From: Streptomyces carminius
GTDB taxonomy: Bacteria; Actinomycetota; Actinomycetes; Streptomycetales; Streptomycetaceae
Assembly: GCF_002794255.1 (NCBI RefSeq)
Contig: NZ_PGGW01000038.1
Coordinates: forward strand, 1 to 64,000
DNA length: 64,000 nt
Reading direction: 5' to 3'
This document shows, piece by piece, positions 19,377 through 27,029 of the stretch. The position numbers and the translations under genes were made by a program. Each line of letters begins with the position of its first letter. The first letter of the stretch is position 1. The notes under the pieces were generated by a model, which saw only the letters and a list, made by a program, of their open reading frames with translations, was not told the origin of the DNA and did not search any database.

Positions 19377-20810
19377 ATGGACCGCGACACCGCGACGGCG
19401 ACGACGCGGACGGACCGGGCGGCGGCCGGGAGGACGGGGGAGGACGCACGGCGCCGCCTGCCCCGCACGGACGCCGTACTCGCCGACCCGCGGCTGGCCG
19501 GGGCCACCGGACGCCTGGGGCGCGCACTGGTGAAGTCGGTCGTCACGGAGGCTCAGGAGCGCGCCCGGCGGGGGGAGATACCGCCGGAGTCGGTCGCCGA
19601 CGCCGCGGTCGCCGCGCTGCCCCGGACGGCGGGCGGGCTGCGGCCGGTGCTCAACGCCACCGGGGTGCTGCTCCACACCAATCTGGGCCGGGCCCCCCTG
19701 TCCCGGGCCGCCCGGGACGCGATGTCCGCCGCCTGCGGTCCCACCGACGTCGAACTCGACCTGGCCACCGGCGCCCGCTCCCGGCGCGGCGCCTCGGCCC
19801 TGGCGGCCCTGGCGGAAGCGGTGCCGCCCGCCGAGGCCGCCCATGTGGTCAACAACGGCGCGGCGGCCCTGGCCCTGGCCGCCAGCGCGCTCGCCGCGGG
19901 GAAGGAGATCGTCGTCAGCCGGGGCGAGATGGTGGAGATCGGCGACGGTTTCCGGCTGCCCGACCTGCTGGTGTCCACCGGCGCCCGGCTGCGCGAGGTC
20001 GGCACCACCAACCGCACCACCGCCGGGGACTACGCGGCGGCGATCGGCCCCGACACCGGTTTCGTGCTGAAGGTGCACCCCTCCAACTTCACCGTCACCG
20101 GCTTCACCCGGTCGGCCTCCGTCGCCGAACTGGCCCGGCTGGGCGCCCCGGTGGTCGCCGACATCGGCTCCGGGCTGCTGCGTCCCGAGCCCGTCCTGCC
20201 CGCCGAGCCCGACGCGGCGACCTGGCTGCGCGCGGGCGCGGCCCTGGTCACCGCCAGCGGCGACAAACTGCTGGGCGGCCCCCAGTGCGGACTGCTCCTC
20301 GGCCGCGCCGACCTGGTGCGGCGGCTGGCCCGCCATCCGCTGGCCCGCGCCCTGCGCGTGGACAAGCTGACCCTGGCCGCCCTGGAGGCCACGGTGCGCG
20401 GTCCCGCCGCTCCGGTCCACACCATGCTCCACGCCGATCCCCGTCGCCTGCGGGACCGTGCCGAACACCTGGCCGCCGCGCTGCGCGGCGCGGGGCTGGA
20501 CGCCCGCGCCGCGGACAGCGCCGCCGCGGTCGGCGGCGGCGGCGCCCCGGGCGTCACCCTGCCCAGCGCGGCCGTGACCCTGCCCGAGGAGTACGCCCCC
20601 GCCCTGCGGCTGGGCACCCCGGCGGTCCTCGGACGGGTCGAGGACGGCCGGTGCCTGCTGGACCTGCGCACCGTGCCCGAGGAGGACGACGACACCCTGG
20701 CGGAGGCGGTACGCCGGGCCGGCCGGGGAGACGCCGGGGGGAGCGGCCGGGGCGGCGGTGAGCCGGACGGCGGGCAGGACAGCGGGGAAGCCGGACAGGA
20801 AGGGGAGTGA
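19377..20810 (+). CDS. selA: L-seryl-tRNA(Sec) selenium transferase
   Basis: A 478-residue PLP enzyme that converts Ser-tRNA(Sec) to Sec-tRNA(Sec) with selenophosphate. Family landmarks are NATGVLLHTNLGRAPLS near residue 94, the loop VVNNGAAALALA, and the PLP lysine K297 in TASGDKLLGGPQCG. It ends in an unusual Gly/Glu-rich tail. AGGAGGT at 19363-19369 supports the ATG. It is followed by selB after 7 bases, so the two are an operon. With selB, selC, selD and the UGA-containing fdhA nearby, the assignment is firm. Confidence 0.95.
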   Translation: MDRDTATATTRTDRAAAGRTGEDARRRLPRTDAVLADPRLAGATGRLGRALVKSVVTEAQERARRGEIPPESVADAAVAALPRTAGGLRPVLNATGVLLHTNLGRAPLSRAARDAMSAACGPTDVELDLATGARSRRGASALAALAEAVPPAEAAHVVNNGAAALALAASALAAGKEIVVSRGEMVEIGDGFRLPDLLVSTGARLREVGTTNRTTAGDYAAAIGPDTGFVLKVHPSNFTVTGFTRSASVAELARLGAPVVADIGSGLLRPEPVLPAEPDAATWLRAGAALVTASGDKLLGGPQCGLLLGRADLVRRLARHPLARALRVDKLTLAALEATVRGPAAPVHTMLHADPRRLRDRAEHLAAALRGAGLDARAADSAAAVGGGGAPGVTLPSAAVTLPEEYAPALRLGTPAVLGRVEDGRCLLDLRTVPEEDDDTLAEAVRRAGRGDAGGSGRGGGEPDGGQDSGEAGQEGE

Positions 20811-20817
20811 GCACACC

Positions 20818-22605
20818 GTGCACGTCGTCGCCACCGCCGGACACGTCGACCACGGCAAGTCGGCGCTGGTACGCGCGCTGACCGGGATGGAGCCCGACCG
20901 GTGGGAGGAGGAGCGCCGCCGGGGCCTCACCCTCGACCTGGGCTTCGTCTGGACAGAGCTGCCCGGCGGGGGGACGACCGCCTTCGTCGACGTCCCCGGC
21001 CACGAGCGGCTGGTCGGCAACATGCTGGCCGGGGTCGGGCCCGTACCGGCCGTCCTGCTGGTGGTCGCCGCCGACCAGGGCTGGCAGCCGCAGTCCGAGG
21101 AGCATCTGGCCGTCCTGGACGCCCTGCGGGTGCGGCACGGGGTGCTCGCCGTCACCCGCAGCGATCTCGCCGACCCCGCCCCGGTGCGCGAGGACGCGCT
21201 CGCCCGGATCGCCGGCACCTCGCTGGGAAAGGTCGAGGCCGTCGCCGTCAGCTCCGTCACCGGAGCGGGCCTGGACGAGCTGCGCGCCGCCCTGGTCCGG
21301 CTGACCGGCGCGCTGCCCGCCCCGGACCGGGAGGCCGACGTACGGCTGTGGGTGGACCGGTCGTTCACCGTGCGAGGCCGCGGCACCGTGGTCACCGGCA
21401 CGCTCGCCGCGGGCACCCTCCGCACCGGCGACCGCCTGGAGCTGGCCGCCGCCTCGGCCGCCGACGGCACGGCGGTACGGGTGCGCGGCCTGCAGTCGCT
21501 CAAGCGGGACCGCGCCGAGGCCGGCGCCGTCGCCCGGGTCGCGGTCAACGTCCACGGCGTCGCCGCCGACGCCGTCCGCCGGGGCGACGCCCTGCTCGCA
21601 CCCGGCCGCTGGTCGGCCACCGCCCTGGCGGACGTACGGCTGCACGGCCCGGACGACCCGGCTGCCGCCGACCTGCCCCGGCACCTGGTGCTGCACGCGG
21701 GCTCGGCGGCCGTCCCCGTCACCGTGCGGCCGCTGGGCCCCGACACCGTCCGGCTGACCCTCGCCCGGCCGCTGCCGCTGCGGGTGGGCGACACCGCGCT
21801 GCTGCGCGACCCCGGGCGCCGCCGGATCCCCGCCGGACTCACCGTGCTCGACGTCCGCCCGCCCAAGCTGGCGCGGCGCGGCGCCGGACGGGCCCGGGCC
21901 CGGGAACTGGAGACGGTCACCGGGGCGCCGGACGGCGCGGCGGAGCTGCGCCGCCGCGGCCTGGTCCGGCGCGCCGAACTGCTCGCCATGGGGGTGCCGG
22001 CGGTGGCGGAACCCGTCGCCGGGGACTGGCTCGCCGACCCCGCCCACTGGGCGGACCTGCGGCGGCGCCTGGCCGGGGCGGTCGAGGAGCACGCGGCCCG
22101 GCACCCGATGGACCCAGGACTGCCCGTCGAGGCCGCCCGCCGCACCCTCGGCCTGCCCGACCGTGCCCTGGTCCGGGCCCTGGTGCGGACCGCCGGCGGC
22201 CCCGCGCTGGAGCAGCGCGACGGCCGGCTGTACGGCCGCGGCACCCGGCCCAGCCTGCCGCCGAAGGTACGGGCGGCGGTCGACGCGGTGCGCGGGGAGC
22301 TGGACCGGGCGCCCTTCCGCGCCCCCGAGGCCCACCGGCTGGCCGAACTCGGCCTGACCCCGGCGGCGGTGGCCGCCGCCGTCGCCGCCGGGACCCTGCT
22401 GCGGATCGGGGACGGGATCGTGCTGCTGCCCGGCGCCGACGAGCGGGCGGCGGCCGTACTGGCCCGGCTGGAGCAGCCGTTCACCACGAGCGAGGCGCGC
22501 CGCGCCCTGGACACCACGCGCCGGGTCGCGGTCCCCCTGCTGGAGCACCTGGACGCCCGCGGTCTGACGGTCCGGCTGGACGGCACCCGGCGCCGCTGCC
22601 GGTAG
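20818..22605 (+). CDS. selB: selenocysteine-specific elongation factor SelB
   Basis: A 595-residue GTPase that brings Sec-tRNA(Sec) to UGA codons marked by a SECIS hairpin. The EF-Tu-like N-terminal half has G1 GHVDHGKSALV, G3 DVPGHERLVGN, and a TRSD in the G4 position where NKxD is usual. The C-terminal third (about 400-595) consists of winged-helix domains, with RRAELLAMG and TSEARRALDTTRR in them, that bind the mRNA hairpin. The GTG start is 7 bases after selA, with GGGGAG before it. Confidence 0.95.
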   Translation: MHVVATAGHVDHGKSALVRALTGMEPDRWEEERRRGLTLDLGFVWTELPGGGTTAFVDVPGHERLVGNMLAGVGPVPAVLLVVAADQGWQPQSEEHLAVLDALRVRHGVLAVTRSDLADPAPVREDALARIAGTSLGKVEAVAVSSVTGAGLDELRAALVRLTGALPAPDREADVRLWVDRSFTVRGRGTVVTGTLAAGTLRTGDRLELAAASAADGTAVRVRGLQSLKRDRAEAGAVARVAVNVHGVAADAVRRGDALLAPGRWSATALADVRLHGPDDPAAADLPRHLVLHAGSAAVPVTVRPLGPDTVRLTLARPLPLRVGDTALLRDPGRRRIPAGLTVLDVRPPKLARRGAGRARARELETVTGAPDGAAELRRRGLVRRAELLAMGVPAVAEPVAGDWLADPAHWADLRRRLAGAVEEHAARHPMDPGLPVEAARRTLGLPDRALVRALVRTAGGPALEQRDGRLYGRGTRPSLPPKVRAAVDAVRGELDRAPFRAPEAHRLAELGLTPAAVAAAVAAGTLLRIGDGIVLLPGADERAAAVLARLEQPFTTSEARRALDTTRRVAVPLLEHLDARGLTVRLDGTRRRCR

Positions 22606-22645
22606 CCGCGCCCCGGTTGTCCGGCGGGGCCACCGGATCGGCCGG

Positions 22646-24379
22646 TCAGGCCAGCAGGCGGTCCAGGAAGGGATTGCCGAACACCCGGTGCGGGTCCAGC
22701 CGGTCCAGTGCGGCGACCGCGCCGTCCCAGCCGGGCAGTGAGGCGGGCACCGCCTCGCCGATGACCTCCGGGTCGTCCCAGGCCGCCCGGTCGGTGTAGG
22801 CCCAGCCCTTGGACCACTCGACGCGGGTCAGGGCCGTCGTGCCGTCGAAGGCGCGCAGCAGGAAGCGCTCCAGCTCGCGGTAGAAGGCCGGTGCGTCGGG
22901 GGTGCCGGGCAGGGTGAGCACGTCCAGCCAGACGGCGGTGTCCCACTCCGGCCGGTCGGGGACCGGCCGGAGTGCCGACAGCGCCGGGGCCACGGCGCCC
23001 GGGACGCCGGCCTCCTCGGGCCGGTCCAGGCCGGTGACGCGGATCTCCACCGAGCCGTTGACGGGGAAGCGTCCCCGCGCCGCGTACGCCGCCAGCCGCT
23101 CGCGGTAGAACGCGGTGAAGGCGGCGACCACCTCCTGCACCCGGGAGCGGGCGGTGACCACCGCGTATCCGTTGGCCGTGACCCGCAGGGTGGTCGGCCG
23201 GATGTAGAGCAGGGTGTTCTTCGAGGGGCCCCACAGGTCGGCGGCCGCGGTGGCCACCAGCCCGGTGGCGGAGGCGGCGGACTGGGCCTCGCCCAGCGCG
23301 GGGGCCAGGTACCAGGCGCCCTCCGAGACGATCTTCCCGGCCAGTTCGGCCACCGGCCGGGGCACGTTGTCGGAGAAGGGGTAGTTGTACGGCCGGGTCA
23401 CCGGCCGCGAGGCGGGCGGGCGCTCGGGCGCCACGCTCCACACCTTCAGCCAGGGGTGCTCGCTGAAGGCGAACCAGATCGCCTCGGCCCGCCCGGTCTC
23501 CGCCACGAAGGAGCCGAAGGTGCGTCCGCCGCCGCCGGGCGGGGCGAAGAGCTCCTCCGCCGGGATGTCGGTGCGGCTGACGCACCGCAGGTTGTCGTTC
23601 TCACCGACCCGCAGCACCGCCTCCGTTATCAGGGCCCGGCCCAGATGGGCGAGCAGCACGGCGCAGTCGGGGTCGTCGCGCCGGTAGGTGCGGGCGGTGT
23701 ACGCGCCGCTGCCGGGATCCCAGACGACGGCGGTCAGGGACACCACGCGGTTGCTGAGCGAACCGTAGGTCTGCCCGGACGGCCGGGACTCGCCGCGGCC
23801 CGGGACGGCGGTGCCGTGCGCGTCGATGGCGAGCACCCCGCCGAGCGAGAGGTCACCGGGGGCGGGGGCGGCGGTCAGCCCCAGCCCGTGCTCCTCCAGG
23901 GAGGTCAGCAGCTCCTCCATCGAGACCCCCGTACCGGCCCGCACCGAGGCCGGTCCGCCGGGCGGCGCGCTGATGTCGAGCCCGGTCAGATGGCGGGTGG
24001 TGTCCAGCAGCAGCACCGGGCGGCCCGACCCGGCGTCCCCGCCGGAGTCCGCCGCGAGGGTCAGCGGCGCCCAGCCGTGGGAGTGGCCCCGGGGCCGTAC
24101 CCGCCAGCCGCTGCGGTACGCCCAGTTGACCGCGGCGACCACCTGCGCGGTGTCGCGCGGGGCACAGGCCCACAGGCCGGTGGCCGTGGTCTCCCCGGAC
24201 CAGTTGCGGTAGGCGGAGCGGTACAGCTCGATGTCCGGCGGGAAGCCGGCCGGCGGATTCGCCGCGCCTCGTGCGGAGACCGGCGGGGCGGCTGCCGTCA
24301 TACCGGCGACCGTCGCGCCGGCCGCCGTCAGCGCGGCGGTCGTGCGCAGGAGTTGACGTCTGGTCCACGATGCGTGCAT
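22646..24379 (-). CDS. secreted FAD-dependent cholesterol oxidase, class II (VAO family)
   Basis: A 577-residue exported flavoenzyme. The N-terminus has a twin-arginine signal (TRRQLLRTTAALTAAGA). The FAD domain follows with RPRGHSHGWAPLT; H101 corresponds to the histidine that binds FAD covalently in class II cholesterol oxidase from Brevibacterium. Matching segments continue to the end: PAPGDLSLGGVLAIDAHG, TYGSLSNRVVSLTAVVW, PYNYPFSDNVP, and DPHRVFGNPFLDRLL at the C-terminus. The substrate is probably a sterol or related alcohol oxidised with O2. It sits between selB and the tRNA-Sec region with no visible link to selenium. The start is the only ATG that leaves the Tat signal intact. Confidence 0.85.
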   Translation of the reverse strand: MHASWTRRQLLRTTAALTAAGATVAGMTAAAPPVSARGAANPPAGFPPDIELYRSAYRNWSGETTATGLWACAPRDTAQVVAAVNWAYRSGWRVRPRGHSHGWAPLTLAADSGGDAGSGRPVLLLDTTRHLTGLDISAPPGGPASVRAGTGVSMEELLTSLEEHGLGLTAAPAPGDLSLGGVLAIDAHGTAVPGRGESRPSGQTYGSLSNRVVSLTAVVWDPGSGAYTARTYRRDDPDCAVLLAHLGRALITEAVLRVGENDNLRCVSRTDIPAEELFAPPGGGGRTFGSFVAETGRAEAIWFAFSEHPWLKVWSVAPERPPASRPVTRPYNYPFSDNVPRPVAELAGKIVSEGAWYLAPALGEAQSAASATGLVATAAADLWGPSKNTLLYIRPTTLRVTANGYAVVTARSRVQEVVAAFTAFYRERLAAYAARGRFPVNGSVEIRVTGLDRPEEAGVPGAVAPALSALRPVPDRPEWDTAVWLDVLTLPGTPDAPAFYRELERFLLRAFDGTTALTRVEWSKGWAYTDRAAWDDPEVIGEAVPASLPGWDGAVAALDRLDPHRVFGNPFLDRLLA

Positions 24380-24685
24380 AGGTCACTCATCCAGGTGAAG
24401 GCGTTGGTGTCCCCGGGAGCCTGCCCGGGGACGAGTGGGGTGGGCGGGCTCCAAGTACCCGGTCCCCGGCCGCCGATACCCGTCCTCCTCGCACCCGGTG
24501 ACACCGTTTTCACACCTTGTGGTGGTGTGGCGGGACATGGCCGCCCACCGGTCCGCCCGGTTCCGGTGCCCGTGGCCGTGGCCGCACGGTGAACGCGTCG
24601 TGGACGCACCGGTGCCCGGCCGGCCACCCGAGGTGCCCGGCCGGCCACCCGAGGTGGCCGGCCGGGCACCGTATCCGACGCGCCG
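24380..24685. other. intergenic region with repeats before the oxidase gene
   Basis: This holds the promoter side of the minus-strand oxidase gene. Near 24611-24670 lie two direct copies of TGCCCGGCCGGCCACCCGAG followed by the inverted copy TGGCCGGCCGGGCACC. The outer arms (24611-24626 and 24655-24670) can form a 16-base stem just beyond the L,D-transpeptidase stop codon, so it likely also terminates that gene. Confidence 0.55.
24611..24670 (-). terminator. repeat-containing terminator after the L,D-transpeptidase gene
   Basis: Outer arms GGTGCCCGGCCGGCCA and TGGCCGGCCGGGCACC are perfect complements. The loop contains a second direct copy of the left arm, so two alternative hairpins are possible. 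It lies 16 bases past the stop codon at 24686. Confidence 0.6.
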
Positions 24686-25405
24686 TCAGGTACCCGGCTT
24701 GCGCCCGTACACGTGCACGTCGTCGCCGTTCCTCAGCAGCTTCCAGTACGCCGCCGCGTCCGCCGGCCGCATGTTGACGCAGCCGTGCGAACCCGGCGGC
24801 GACCACACGCTGCCCTTGATGGAGTGGAACGCCTGCCCGCCGTCGAAGAACTGGCTGTAGGGCATGGCCACGTCGTAGAGCGTCGACCAGTGGTTCCTGT
24901 TGCGCCAGTAGACCTTCTTGGCGCCGGTGCGCGTCTCGTACCTGTCGCGCCCGGTGCGGACCGGGAAGGGGCCCTTGACGAGTTTCTTCCCGTCCTGGAT
25001 CCAGCTCAGCTGGCGGGTGAGGTCCACGCAGGCGATGCGGCCCTTGTTCGTCGGGCACTTGCCGGCCTTGTTCGGGTTCTTCCCGGCGGCCTTCTGCTTG
25101 TTCATCAGGTTCATCACGCCCCAGGTGACGGGGCCGGCGTAGCCGATGTTCGGCCGAATGCCGTGCTTGGTCTGGAAGCTGCGTATCTTCTTGCAGTCCT
25201 CGGCCGACTGCCGTCCGTCCGTCTTGAGCCCCAGAAAGCCCTCCACCTTCTTCTGGTGGGAGCCGGTGCTCTTGGTGCAGGCGGGCGCCGCCTGCACCGG
25301 GGTCGCACCGGCCAGGACGGCCAGGGGGGCGGCCACCACCGCGGTGGTGAACAGCGCCACGAGTCTGCGCCGGTGTCTGCGGCCGGTGGCCGCGGATATG
25401 CCCAT
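24686..25405 (-). CDS. secreted L,D-transpeptidase with peptidoglycan-binding domain
   Basis: A 239-residue exported protein. An arginine-rich signal peptide (RRHRRRLVALFTTAVVAAPL to about residue 38) is followed by a PG-binding-like domain (LKTDGRQSAEDCKKIRSFQ). The C-terminal YkuD domain has FHSIKGS and the catalytic SHGCVNM. YkuD enzymes form 3-3 cross-links in peptidoglycan or attach proteins to it. Several paired cysteines suggest disulfides in the wall. The ATG at 25405 has a GGGAGGGAGAAG ribosome-binding site. Confidence 0.88.
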   Translation of the reverse strand: MGISAATGRRHRRRLVALFTTAVVAAPLAVLAGATPVQAAPACTKSTGSHQKKVEGFLGLKTDGRQSAEDCKKIRSFQTKHGIRPNIGYAGPVTWGVMNLMNKQKAAGKNPNKAGKCPTNKGRIACVDLTRQLSWIQDGKKLVKGPFPVRTGRDRYETRTGAKKVYWRNRNHWSTLYDVAMPYSQFFDGGQAFHSIKGSVWSPPGSHGCVNMRPADAAAYWKLLRNGDDVHVYGRKPGT

Positions 25406-25587
25406 GTGCGGGTCTTCTCCCTCCCCGCGCACCGCGTCGTGGACGGCCCGGTGCCGGCCGCGTCCGGTGGTGCGCGCCGGGGAGACGGCGGGCGCGGAAC
25501 GCCGGCACCGTCCTCCCGGGGGACTCAGACAGCGGAACGCGGCGTTCGGTTGCGCGGGAACGCACGGGAACGTCCGCCGCGCGGTGA

Positions 25588-25624
25588 CGGGGGAGGGGGA
25601 GGGGGAGGGGGAAGGAGGGGAGCG
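25588..25624 (+). repeat. G-rich purine tract, candidate G-quadruplex
   Basis: Four G-runs of five bases separated by single A residues (GGGGGAGGGGGAGGGGGA and onward), then a further GGAGGGG. It lies immediately past the 3' end of the minus-strand tRNA-Sec gene, so the G-rich strand is the template strand for that transcript. Confidence 0.6.
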
Positions 25625-25626
25625 GG

Positions 25627-25722
25627 TGGCGGAGGCGGACGGGAATCGAACCCGCCTGCCCGAGATCCTCGGGCACCTCGGTTTTGAAGACCGGGAGGGC
25701 CACCAGGCACCCATACGCCTCC
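25627..25722 (-). tRNA. selC: tRNA-Sec (anticodon TCA) with encoded CCA
   Basis: A 96-base tRNA with 5' GGAGGCG pairing with CGCCTCC, discriminator G and an encoded CCA. The anticodon loop CTTCAAA carries TCA (25685-25687 on the complement), which reads UGA. A long variable arm, TGCCCGAG with CTCGGGCA, and the T-arm GGTTCGATTCC are present. The long extra arm and TCA anticodon identify selenocysteine tRNA. It lies between selB and selD, divergent from selD. Confidence 0.95.
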
Positions 25723-25874
25723 ACGCGGGCAGGCGCGTGCCCGCCGCAGGGATCATCCAAACCCCTCGGCTTCCGGGGAGTCAATCTCCGCCCCGGTGTT
25801 TCGGGTGGTGATCACGGGGCAGTCGGTGCCGCGGCATGCGGCGGGAGCCGCTGAGAGCGGTGAGAGGGGACACG

Positions 25875-26990
25875 ATGTACACCCGGAGCGAGACGGCCGG
25901 CCCGGATGCCCCGGCACAGGAGGCGCCCGTACGGCTGACGCGGTACGCGCACGGGGGCGGCTGCGCCTGCAAGATCCCGCCCGGGGAGCTGGAGGAGGCC
26001 GTGGCCGGGCTGGTGGGGGCGGTGCCGGCCGCGCGGCCCGCCGGGGAACTGCTGGTCGGGCTGGACACCGGGGACGACGCGGCGGCCGTACGGCTGCCCG
26101 GCCCGGCGGGCGGGCCCGCCGTCATCGCCACCGCGGACTTCTTCACCCCCGTCGTGGACGACCCGTACCACTGGGGACGGATCGCCGCCGCCAACGCGCT
26201 CTCCGACGTCTACGCCATGGGCGGCCGTCCCCTGGTGGCGGTGAACCTGCTGGGCTGGCCCCGGGAGAAGCTGCCGTTCGAGCTGGCCAGGGAGGTGCTG
26301 CGCGGCGGACTGGAGGTCGCCGGGCAGGCGGGCTGCCATGTCGGCGGCGGGCACAGCGTCGACGACGTTGAGCCCAAGTACGGCATGGCCGTCACCGGGA
26401 TCGCCGACCCCGAACGGCTGCTGCGCAACGACGCCGGCCGGCCCGGGCTGCCGCTGTCGCTGACCAAGCCGCTCGGCCTGGGCGTGCTCAACAACCGGCA
26501 CAAGGCCACCGGTGAGTTCTTCGAACACGCGGTGGAGACCATGGCGGCGCTCAACCGGGACGCCTCCGAGGCGGCCCTGGCGGCGGGAGCGCGGTGCGCC
26601 ACGGACGTCACCGGTTTCGGGCTGCTGGGTCATCTGCACAAACTGGCGCGCGCCTCCGGGGTGAGCGCCGTGCTGGATCCCGCCGCCGTCCCGTACCTGG
26701 ACGGGGCCCGGGAGGCGGTGCGCGACGGCTACGTCAGTGGCGGCACCCGCCGCAACCTCGACTGGGTCGCCCCGCACACCGACTTCGGCGGCGCGGACGA
26801 GCACACCCGGCTGCTGCTGGCCGACGCCCAGACCTCCGGCGGGCTGCTGGTGGCCGGAGAGGTCCCGGGCGCGCCGGTGATCGGCGAGCTGGTGCCGGCG
26901 GGGGAGCACACCGTGGTGGTCCGCCGAGTCCTCCCGTCCGCCGGCCGGGACCGCGGGCGGCGCGGGGGCCGGTGGCCGGAGGGGAGGTGA
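25875..26990 (+). CDS. selD: selenide, water dikinase (selenophosphate synthase)
   Basis: A 371-residue enzyme making selenophosphate from selenide and ATP, the selenium donor for SelA. The N-terminal glycine-rich loop HGGGCACKIP holds C30 and K33, the equivalents of the E. coli catalytic Cys17 and Lys20; this is the Cys form, not a Sec form. Other conserved parts are GDDAAAVRL, TADFFTPVVDDPYHWGRIAA and GGGHSVDD. The ATG has GAGAGGGGA upstream. It is convergent with the formate dehydrogenase gene, with 39 bases between. Confidence 0.95.
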   Translation: MYTRSETAGPDAPAQEAPVRLTRYAHGGGCACKIPPGELEEAVAGLVGAVPAARPAGELLVGLDTGDDAAAVRLPGPAGGPAVIATADFFTPVVDDPYHWGRIAAANALSDVYAMGGRPLVAVNLLGWPREKLPFELAREVLRGGLEVAGQAGCHVGGGHSVDDVEPKYGMAVTGIADPERLLRNDAGRPGLPLSLTKPLGLGVLNNRHKATGEFFEHAVETMAALNRDASEAALAAGARCATDVTGFGLLGHLHKLARASGVSAVLDPAAVPYLDGAREAVRDGYVSGGTRRNLDWVAPHTDFGGADEHTRLLLADAQTSGGLLVAGEVPGAPVIGELVPAGEHTVVVRRVLPSAGRDRGRRGGRWPEGR

Positions 26991-26995
26991 CGGAC

Positions 26996-27025
26996 CGCCG
27001 GGGCGGCGGCCCGTCACCCCGGCGG
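26996..27025. terminator. bidirectional terminator between selD and fdhA
   Basis: CCGCCGGGG (26996-27004) pairs with CCCCGGCGG (27017-27025), enclosing smaller complementary GC-rich blocks. It fills the short gap between the two convergent genes. Confidence 0.55.
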
Positions 27026-27029
27026 CCCG

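Noticed and set aside
19362..23585. 1400-codon minus-strand open frame across selA, selB and the oxidase
   Set aside because: The plus-strand frames encode recognised proteins with full motifs. The antisense reading is Arg/Ser/Pro-rich and continues across several unrelated genes.
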